Source of the DNA: Gammaproteobacteria bacterium UBA2679
GTDB taxonomy: Bacteria; Pseudomonadota; Gammaproteobacteria; Pseudomonadales; Oleiphilaceae
NCBI GenBank assembly: GCA_002354735.1
Contig: DEMD01000014.1
Location: forward strand, 62,001-126,000
DNA: 64,000 bases
Direction of reading: 5' to 3'
A program made the translations under genes and the position numbers. Under the pieces are notes generated by a model. The model did no database searches and was not told where the DNA came from. It saw nothing but the letters and a program-made list of their open reading frames with translations. Shown piece by piece: positions 57,918 to 64,000 of this stretch; positions within the stretch are counted from its first letter, which is position 1, and every line of letters starts with the position of its first letter.

Positions 57918-59057
57918 ATGGCTGAAAAGCAGGCTGAAAAGAAACTGGGTGGCGCGGGTCTGCGGGGCCAGGTAGCGGGGCAGACGGCACTTTCGACGGT
58001 AGGCAAGGCAGGTCATGGCCTGACGTACAGAGGTTTCGATATTGAGACGCTCGCGGAGAAGGCCACTTTTGAGGAAGTCGCTTATCTGCTGCTACGTGGG
58101 CACTTGCCGAACAGGACTCAACTGAGCACTTACAAGGCCAAGCTCAAGAGCATGAGAAAACTGCCGGAAGCACTGAAGGCCGTGCTCGAACAGATACCCG
58201 CCGACTCGCACCCTATGGACGTGATGCGAACCGGTTGTTCCATGCTGGGCAACCTGGAAACCGAACAGAGTTTTGATGAGCAGGACCAACGCATCGATCG
58301 TCTGCTGGCGCTGCTGCCAAGCATCATCTGCTACTGGTATCGCTACAGCCACGATGGCATTCAAGTCGACCCGGCTGCTGAGTCAGCAGACTCCATCGCT
58401 GGCCACTTCCTGACGCTGCTGCACGACAAGCCGCCGTCAGCGCTGTTCGAGCGTGTGCTGGATGCTTCACTGATCCTGTACGCCGAACATGAGTTCAATG
58501 CCTCGACCTTTACCGCCCGGGTCTGCGCATCGACCCTGTCGGATATTCATTCCTGCGTCACCGGCGCGATAGGCACACTACGCGGGCCACTGCATGGCGG
58601 CGCCAACGAAGCGGCCATGGAACTGATCGAGAGCTTCCAGTCGCCTGATCACGCTGAAGAAGGCCTGATGCAGATGCTGGCGCGCAAGGACAAGATCATG
58701 GGCTTTGGTCATGCCGTTTATAGCGAATGCGATCCGCGTAACGCCATCATCAAGCGCTGGTCAGAAAAGCTGGCCAAGGATGCCGGCGACGAGCGTCTCT
58801 ACGATATCTCTGTTCGCTGCGAAGAAGTGATGTGGCGCGAGAAGAAGCTGTTTTGCAATGCCGACTTCTTTCACGCCAGCGCCTATCACTTCATGGGCAT
58901 CCCAACCAAGCTGTTCACGCCGATCTTCGTCATGTCGCGCGTGAGTGGCTGGACTGCACACGTGAAAGAACAGCGTGCAAACAATCGAATCATCCGTCCA
59001 TCGGCGGAGTACACAGGCCCGGAATCAGCTGAATGGGTCGATCTGGCCGACCGCTAA
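57918..59057 (+). CDS. prpC: 2-methylcitrate synthase
   Basis: 379 aa citrate-synthase fold. It condenses propionyl-CoA with oxaloacetate. GLRGQVAGQTALSTVG and GLTYRGFDI are PrpC-type starts. The catalytic His residues are in RGPLHGGANE and GFGHAVYSECDPR; the Asp is in FHASAYHFMGIP-adjacent NADFF. prpB stop lies 2 nt upstream. The order B-C with prpD supports PrpC rather than GltA. Confidence 0.94.
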   Translation: MAEKQAEKKLGGAGLRGQVAGQTALSTVGKAGHGLTYRGFDIETLAEKATFEEVAYLLLRGHLPNRTQLSTYKAKLKSMRKLPEALKAVLEQIPADSHPMDVMRTGCSMLGNLETEQSFDEQDQRIDRLLALLPSIICYWYRYSHDGIQVDPAAESADSIAGHFLTLLHDKPPSALFERVLDASLILYAEHEFNASTFTARVCASTLSDIHSCVTGAIGTLRGPLHGGANEAAMELIESFQSPDHAEEGLMQMLARKDKIMGFGHAVYSECDPRNAIIKRWSEKLAKDAGDERLYDISVRCEEVMWREKKLFCNADFFHASAYHFMGIPTKLFTPIFVMSRVSGWTAHVKEQRANNRIIRPSAEYTGPESAEWVDLADR

Positions 59058-59102
59058 AATCTTCGTTATTAATTTCGTGGAAACACTTGAGGAGCTAAAC
59101 AA

Positions 59103-60587
59103 ATGAGTGCAAATGTCGATCTCAACGATCGCCCGGATTACGACGACGCCATACAGGCCATAGCCGACTATGTGCTGAACTTCGATATCTCTTCCAGCGA
59201 AGCGTGGGATACCGCGCGTAACTGTCTGATGGATACCCTCGGTTGCGGCCTTCTGGCCCTGCGCTTTCCTGAGTGCACCAAGCACCTCGGTCCTATTGTT
59301 GAAGGCACGGTCGTGCCCAATGGTGCGCGAGTACCCGGCACCCAGTTCAGGCTGGATCCGGTCAAGGCCGCCTGGGACATTGGCTGTATCATCCGCTGGC
59401 TGGATTACAACGATACCTGGCTCGCCGCCGAGTGGGGCCACCCGTCCGATAACCTCGGTGGCATCCTCGCCGTAGCCGATCACCTGTCGCAGAAGCAGGT
59501 CGCTGCAGGCAAGGCGCCGCTGACGATGAAGGCTGTGCTCGAAGCCATGATCATGGCTCACGAAATCCAGGGCGTACTGGCGCTGGACAACAGCTTCAAC
59601 CGCGTTGGTCTCGACCACGTGATACTGGTTCGTGTGGCATCGACTGCTGTCGTGGCCAAGCTGATGGGCGGCAACCGTGAGCGTATCATGGCTGCCGTTT
59701 CACAGGCCTGGGTCGATGGTTCGGCACTGCGTACCTATCGCCACGCGCCAAACGCGGGTTCACGCAAGTCATGGGCAGCAGGCGACGCCACTTCACGCGC
59801 CGTGCGCCTGGCCGACATCACCATGCGTGGTGAGATGGGTATACCTGGTGTACTGACTGCCAAGCAGTGGGGCTTTTACGACGTCTCCTTCAGCAAGACC
59901 AACGCTGACCAGAAGATGAAGGACGCCGACAAGCGACGCTTCAGCTTCCAGCGTGACTACGGCAGCTATGTCATGGAGAACGTGCTGTTCAAGATCAGCT
60001 TCCCTGCAGAATTTCACGCCCAGACCGCTGCCGAAGCAGCTGTTACGCTGCATCCTGAGGTCAAGAATCGTCTGCATGAGATCGAGCGCATCGAGCTGAC
60101 TACCCACGAATCAGCCATCCGCATCATTTCAAAGGTTGGCGCCCTGGCCAACGCCGCAGACCGCGATCATTGTCTGCAGTACATGACAGCCGTGCCACTG
60201 GCCTTTGGCAATCTGGTAGCCGAGCATTACGAGGACAGCTTCCACAACAGCAATCCGATTATCGATGAGCTGAGAGAGAAGATGGTGGTGATGGAAGACA
60301 AGCGTTACAGCGCGGAATACCACGAGCCAGAAAAGCGCTCCATTGCGAACGCCATTCAGGTCTTCTTCAAGGATGGCACTTCAACCGACAAGGTTGAAGT
60401 CGAGTACCCGATTGGGCATCGTCGTCGGAGAGAGCAGGGTATCCCGCTGCTGGAAGACAAGTTCCGCAACAACCTGGCGACCCGTTTCCCGGCCTTCCGC
60501 TGTGATCAGATCTTCGCGCTGTGCAAGGATCAGGACACGCTGGAAAACACACCGGTCAACGAGTTCATGGACCTGTTCGTAGTCTGA
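59103..60587 (+). CDS. prpD: 2-methylcitrate dehydratase
   Basis: 494 aa MmgE/PrpD family. It dehydrates 2-methylcitrate to 2-methyl-cis-aconitate. Conserved parts: [33 protein letters not shown] block, [17 protein letters not shown] and [23 protein letters not shown] lies 7 nt before ATG. No acnD or prpF follows, so this is the PrpD version of the pathway. Hydration to methylisocitrate must use an aconitase encoded elsewhere. Confidence 0.95.
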   Translation: MSANVDLNDRPDYDDAIQAIADYVLNFDISSSEAWDTARNCLMDTLGCGLLALRFPECTKHLGPIVEGTVVPNGARVPGTQFRLDPVKAAWDIGCIIRWLDYNDTWLAAEWGHPSDNLGGILAVADHLSQKQVAAGKAPLTMKAVLEAMIMAHEIQGVLALDNSFNRVGLDHVILVRVASTAVVAKLMGGNRERIMAAVSQAWVDGSALRTYRHAPNAGSRKSWAAGDATSRAVRLADITMRGEMGIPGVLTAKQWGFYDVSFSKTNADQKMKDADKRRFSFQRDYGSYVMENVLFKISFPAEFHAQTAAEAAVTLHPEVKNRLHEIERIELTTHESAIRIISKVGALANAADRDHCLQYMTAVPLAFGNLVAEHYEDSFHNSNPIIDELREKMVVMEDKRYSAEYHEPEKRSIANAIQVFFKDGTSTDKVEVEYPIGHRRRREQGIPLLEDKFRNNLATRFPAFRCDQIFALCKDQDTLENTPVNEFMDLFVV

Positions 60588-60602
60588 GAAAAACTGGACT
60601 GA

Positions 60603-60630
60603 ACCGTCGTCTTGTCCTTCAGACGACGGT
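60603..60630. terminator. Strong hairpin between prpD and UDP-sugar dehydrogenase
   Basis: ACCGTCGTCT (60603-60612), an 8-nt loop and AGACGACGGT (60621-60630) form a perfect 10-bp stem, 15 nt after the prpD stop and 17 nt beyond the converging gene's stop. On the minus strand a T5 run follows ~11 nt later. Probable bidirectional terminator. Confidence 0.65.
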
Positions 60631-60646
60631 CGAGGATGAGCCGGAC

Positions 60647-61918
60647 TTAGAGCCGGCCGTCCACTTCAGATCGCGGCAGCACGTACTTCACATCGAACAG
60701 TATATGCTCAGCCTTGCCGAACGAGTGAATGCGTTCAGCCCCAAGCTGTACAAACTGCTTGTGACCAACGGCCAGCACGATCGCGTCGTATTCTCCCGCC
60801 TTCGGCTCATGCACCAACTGCAAACCGTACTCATGTTCAGCCTCGGCAGGACTCGCCCAGGGGTCGAACACATCGACAGTGGCATTGTAATCCTTGAACG
60901 CCGAAATCAGGTCGATGACCTTGGTGTTTCGAATGTCAGGACAGTTTTCCTTGAAGGTCAGGCCCATGATGAGCACCTTGCAGCCGCCGACCTGGATGCG
61001 CTTCTGCGTCATCAGGCGGACCACACGTTCCACCACACCTCGACCCATACCGTCATTGATGCGTCGACCCGAAAGGATCATCTCGGGATGATGCCCTACG
61101 GCCTGTGATTTGTAGGTCAGGTAATACGGATCTACACCGATACAGTGGCCGCCGACCAAACCAGGCCTGAAAGGCAGGAAATTCCACTTCGTACCTGCCG
61201 CCTCGAGCACTTCGAGGGTGTCAATGCCAAGCTTCTCGAAGATCTGCGACAGCTCGTTGATCAGTGCGATGTTGACGTCGCGTTGTGTATTCTCGATAAC
61301 TTTTGCAGCTTCAGCCACCTTGATGCTGCTGGCCTTGTGGGTACCTGCCGTAATGATCGAGGCATACAGCGCGTCCACCTTGTCAGCAATTTCAGGTGTG
61401 CTGCCCGAAGTGACCTTCAGAATATTGGTCACACGGTGTTCCTTATCGCCTGGATTGATCCGCTCAGGACTGTAGCCAGCATAGAAATCCGTGTTGAACA
61501 CCAGTCCCGAGACTTCCTCGAGTATTGGAATACAGACTTCCTCCGTCGCGCCTGGATATACCGTGGATTCATAGATCACGATATCGCCCTGCTTCAGCAC
61601 GCTGCCGATCATCCGGCTGGCACTGCGTAGCGGGCTCAGGTCAGGCGTCTTGAACGCATCGATCGGTGTAGGTACGGTCACGATGAAGATATTGCAGCGC
61701 TTGAGGTCAGCAACTTCAGCGCTGTAATCGAGCTTGTCGGCAGCGGCCAGCAGTTCTGGTTCAACTTCAAGCGTATGGTCTTCGCCTCCCCGCAGCTCCT
61801 GAATTCGGCGCTTGTTGATGTCGAAGCCCAGCGTGGGATACTTCTTGCCGAACTCGACCGCCAACGGTAAGCCGACGTAGCCAAGTCCTACGATCCCGAT
61901 ATGAACATTATCCTGCAC
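60647..61918 (-). CDS. Nucleotide-sugar (UDP-GlcNAc/ManNAc-type) 6-dehydrogenase
   Basis: 423 aa UDP-sugar dehydrogenase of the TviB/WbpO group. Rossmann start [18 protein letters not shown], then [50 protein letters not shown] and catalytic Cys in [18 protein letters not shown]-terminal [15 protein letters not shown]. It oxidises a UDP-N-acetylhexosamine to the uronic acid for a surface polysaccharide. GTG start at 61916-61918 has GGAGGAAGG 7 nt upstream. Next to the exosortase gene it likely serves exopolysaccharide synthesis. Confidence 0.9.
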   Translation of the reverse strand: MQDNVHIGIVGLGYVGLPLAVEFGKKYPTLGFDINKRRIQELRGGEDHTLEVEPELLAAADKLDYSAEVADLKRCNIFIVTVPTPIDAFKTPDLSPLRSASRMIGSVLKQGDIVIYESTVYPGATEEVCIPILEEVSGLVFNTDFYAGYSPERINPGDKEHRVTNILKVTSGSTPEIADKVDALYASIITAGTHKASSIKVAEAAKVIENTQRDVNIALINELSQIFEKLGIDTLEVLEAAGTKWNFLPFRPGLVGGHCIGVDPYYLTYKSQAVGHHPEMILSGRRINDGMGRGVVERVVRLMTQKRIQVGGCKVLIMGLTFKENCPDIRNTKVIDLISAFKDYNATVDVFDPWASPAEAEHEYGLQLVHEPKAGEYDAIVLAVGHKQFVQLGAERIHSFGKAEHILFDVKYVLPRSEVDGRL

Positions 61919-62047
61919 AGTAGATCCTTCCTCCGAATGCTCGAGGTGCGCTCGAGAAAATTATGGTCAGCCAGTCCCTGCCTGAGTATCCGCCGACTGC
62001 CGAGTCTGCACTGAGTATAGCTTCCCCGGCCGCGTGTCAAAGCGAAA
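61919..62047. promoter_or_regulatory. Leader of the dehydrogenase gene with inverted repeat
   Basis: 129 bp between two minus-strand genes. CTCGAG-GTGCG-CTCGAG (61940-61956) forms a perfect 6-bp inverted repeat just upstream of the ribosome site of the dehydrogenase. It could be an attenuating hairpin or operator; nothing else was recognised. Confidence 0.4.
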
Positions 62048-63661
62048 TCAATGTGAATCTTTATAGGCCTTGTAAATAGCTGATTCGATGTTGCCAGCCT
62101 GCGAGGTCATCAAGGCCTGCAAGGCGGCTTTGGCTGTACTGCAATCTTCACGCTCGCAAGGCGCGGAAGTGTAGAGCAGGGCAGCGTCGCTGCGCCCCTT
62201 GAGGAACAGACTCTCGAGCTGGCCGATCTTCGCCGACACGCCGCCGGTGAAGAACGAGCCGCCGATCATATAGCTATACAGCACCGCCGACCGCTCACCG
62301 GAGCCCCTGTGCTCCAGCTCCAGCCACTGATAGCCTGGCAGCTCTGCGGCGTAGGTATCGAGAGGACGCCACAGCCGACCGTCGAACAATGCATTATTGT
62401 ACTGGATCAGCTCGGCCCTGTGTTCCTCTCGCGAATACAGATAGATATCGATCGTCATCTGCTGCTTCGATTCCAGCGCAACGTAGCTGCCTTCAAACTT
62501 CTGGGTATAGCCATTCATGTCAGCACGTGGCGCATTCGGAAAGCGGAACGCAATGCGATTCCAATCCATGCTGTCAGGCCCCGTCTCGAGGCTCGCCGGC
62601 ATGACGATTGGCGCGAAAACGCTCTGTTTCTTGGTCAGCCCATGCATGAGCTGGGTACCTGCTGGAACGCACAGGACGACCGCAGCCACCGCGATCCAGA
62701 ACCAGCGCCGCGCAGGCGTTCCGGAGTTTGCCTGTGTGCCCGCACTCGCCTCAGCTCGCTGTCCTTCGACAGGGTCGGACTCCAGTCGGCGCGCATACCA
62801 GAACCATGGAATCATTGCGCCTGCGTAGAGGTACCAGCCGAAGTTGTCATGATCCTGCATCAGTGGCGATTGCATATCGGTGTAGTAGCCAATCGCGATG
62901 AGGGCAGCGACCCGCACCCAATTGGTGATGAGAGAAACCACAATCGCAGACACGATCAACTTCATGATCTGTCGTCTGTTGTCGAGATAGAGATGGGCAT
63001 AGAGAATGCCCAGCAGCAGGCTCACCAGCAGGTACCGCAGGCCCGAGCAGCCGCCGGCAATCTCGAAGGTGCCTTGGGGAATCTTAACGAAAAAGCCGTA
63101 TATTTCCGCTTCGATATCGATCGCCCAAAGGGCAAACTCGCTGGCCTTGGTCGTCAGCCACTGTAGTGGGTAGTTCAGATAATCCCAGACCGGCATGGCA
63201 AAATAGAGGATGCCAACCGGGACGGACATTCGGTACAGTGCGCCGGATCCGAGAATGAGAATCAGTCCACCGTAAATGATTGCGGGGAGCAGGAGTTGCT
63301 GAACGAACTCGACACCGGTGAGCCAGGCCAGGGTCCAGAGCGCAGCCGCGCCAGTAGCCGCAAAGGCGACAAACGGGGTGGTGAGTGCTGCAGATGCCAA
63401 GCCTGATGCTGGCCTGACAGGCAGGGCCCGCACGACCAGCCAGAGCACGAGTGCGAGTACCAGGAAGCCGTGACCGTAGGACTGGTCCAGCTCCACCCAT
63501 TTGCCGAACAGGGATGTCCAGGTTGGGGCGAAAACCACGCCGCAGAGGCCAAGCCAGACGACCACTGGCCAGAACTGGTCAGGCACCCGCCTGTTTGGCA
63601 AGGCATCTGAGCTTACTGTATGCACCGACTGCGAGTCCGGCGCTGGATCGTGACTACTCAT
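62048..63661 (-). CDS. xrtA: Exosortase A fused to EpsI domain
   Basis: 537 aa. Residues ~30-290 are an exosortase with about eight TM segments. Catalytic Cys205 is in AGGCSGLRYLL, Arg250 in NWVRV and His271 in QDHDNFGWYLY, the exosortase triad. Residues ~320-335 are a further TM and ~345-537 an EpsI domain (DMNGYTQKF, YIYSREEHRAEL-like, ends AIYKAYKDSH). Exosortases process PEP-CTERM proteins at the inner membrane and are tied to exopolysaccharide loci; the XrtA-EpsI fusion is a known arrangement. No PEP-CTERM substrate is seen in this window. It is divergent from the partial gene at the right edge. Confidence 0.9.
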   Translation of the reverse strand: MSSHDPAPDSQSVHTVSSDALPNRRVPDQFWPVVVWLGLCGVVFAPTWTSLFGKWVELDQSYGHGFLVLALVLWLVVRALPVRPASGLASAALTTPFVAFAATGAAALWTLAWLTGVEFVQQLLLPAIIYGGLILILGSGALYRMSVPVGILYFAMPVWDYLNYPLQWLTTKASEFALWAIDIEAEIYGFFVKIPQGTFEIAGGCSGLRYLLVSLLLGILYAHLYLDNRRQIMKLIVSAIVVSLITNWVRVAALIAIGYYTDMQSPLMQDHDNFGWYLYAGAMIPWFWYARRLESDPVEGQRAEASAGTQANSGTPARRWFWIAVAAVVLCVPAGTQLMHGLTKKQSVFAPIVMPASLETGPDSMDWNRIAFRFPNAPRADMNGYTQKFEGSYVALESKQQMTIDIYLYSREEHRAELIQYNNALFDGRLWRPLDTYAAELPGYQWLELEHRGSGERSAVLYSYMIGGSFFTGGVSAKIGQLESLFLKGRSDAALLYTSAPCEREDCSTAKAALQALMTSQAGNIESAIYKAYKDSH

Positions 63662-63862
63662 GCTGTTCTGTCTGCACCATTGAGATCGTTTGGCTGAAAA
63701 CTGTCATGGAGCGGCGCAGATTGCCAGCTATACTGAATTTTTACCAGTTGCGGATGTGTAATTGTCAACAATTGTAAAGGATGCATTCGCCGGATAGAAA
63801 AGCAAGGGTCGCTCTGGTAGAGTAACGCCGTTTTTTCAGTCACTTGTAAACTGTCATTTGTA

Positions 63863-64000
63863 ATGTTGTATCGCAGCGTGATTCACACGGCTGCGCATGA
63901 ATTCTTCAGGGGCGCTTCGTTGGCACGAGTCAGGATATTCCGGCACTACTTCTACATGCCGTACATGGTGCTGGGTCTACTCGACGCGGCCTTCATCTTC
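63863..64000 (+). CDS. Partial gene, probable exosortase-associated sugar transferase (N-terminus)
   Basis: Open frame running off the right edge. From ATG 63863 it reads MLYRSVIHTAAHEFF and continues; TTG 63920 (MARVRIFRHYFYMPY), with AGGGG ~8 nt upstream, is an alternative start. The stretch VRIFRHYF...LLDAAFIF resembles the N-terminus of the bacterial sugar transferases in exosortase/EPS loci (TIGR03013-type EpsB), which start with a short basic segment and then TM helices. Divergent from xrtA across ~200 bp containing an ATTGT-CA-ACAAT repeat (63761-63772). Only ~46 codons are visible, so the call rests on short similarity and context. Confidence 0.5.
   Translation, partial: MLYRSVIHTAAHEFFRGASLARVRIFRHYFYMPYMVLGLLDAAFIF

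Overview
This window looks like chromosomal DNA from a free-living gammaproteobacterium of the Pseudomonadales and their marine relatives. Coding is dense, GC appears high, and almost every gene has a recognisable gammaproteobacterial counterpart. Several blocks follow the order I remember from Pseudomonas: cysB / cysH / thrH / pabB; psrA / methylthioinosine phosphorylase / csiV / mfd / gap / nqrA-F / sthA; and comEC / exbBD / lpxK / ycaR / kdsB / ptp / murB. The sodium-pumping NADH dehydrogenase, the exosortase and the DUF6160-like secreted proteins fit a marine or salt-tolerant member, but the species cannot be named from this sequence alone. I found no rRNA, tRNA, CRISPR array, insertion sequence or prophage.

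Layout. (1) 0.1-6.6 kb: a patatin lipase, the type II secretion accessory pair gspA-gspB and a DinG-type helicase. (2) 7.0-14.7 kb: a MalT-type LuxR regulator coupled to a TauE/SafE exporter, then cysB, cysH (APS-reductase type), thrH and pabB, mostly a sulfur-assimilation neighbourhood. (3) 14.7-19.3 kb: the least understood part. Three paralogous secreted proteins, each with its own hairpin terminator, face two minus-strand genes for exported proteins (one unknown, one beta-propeller-like). (4) 19.4-28.2 kb: DUF58-TgpA, holB, ribE, an unknown two-TM protein, then psrA with a recognisable PsrA box, an L,D-transpeptidase without a signal peptide and a methylthioinosine phosphorylase.

(5) 28.2-43.2 kb: csiV-mfd leftward; gap and the nqrABCDEF-apbE-nqrM-sthA respiratory/redox cluster rightward. 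(6) 43.2-53.9 kb: a glycerophosphodiesterase and DUF2062 pair leftward, then comEC, exbB-exbD, msbA-lpxK, ycaR-kdsB, a low-molecular-weight phosphatase and murB, mainly building LPS and peptidoglycan. (7) 53.9-60.6 kb: a membrane diguanylate cyclase, and the methylcitrate cycle operon prpR-prpB-prpC-prpD headed by a perfect 16-bp operator palindrome. (8) 60.6-64.0 kb: a UDP-sugar dehydrogenase, an exosortase-EpsI fusion and, cut by the right edge, the probable start of an exosortase-associated sugar transferase: the beginning of an exopolysaccharide/exosortase locus.

The best candidate for something undescribed is the 15.1-19.3 kb secreted-protein island. Four of its five products share a pattern at the predicted mature N-terminus. 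Other points worth testing are the apbE start lying upstream of a terminator hairpin, paired inverted repeats in front of nqrA, and the psrA-transpeptidase coupling.
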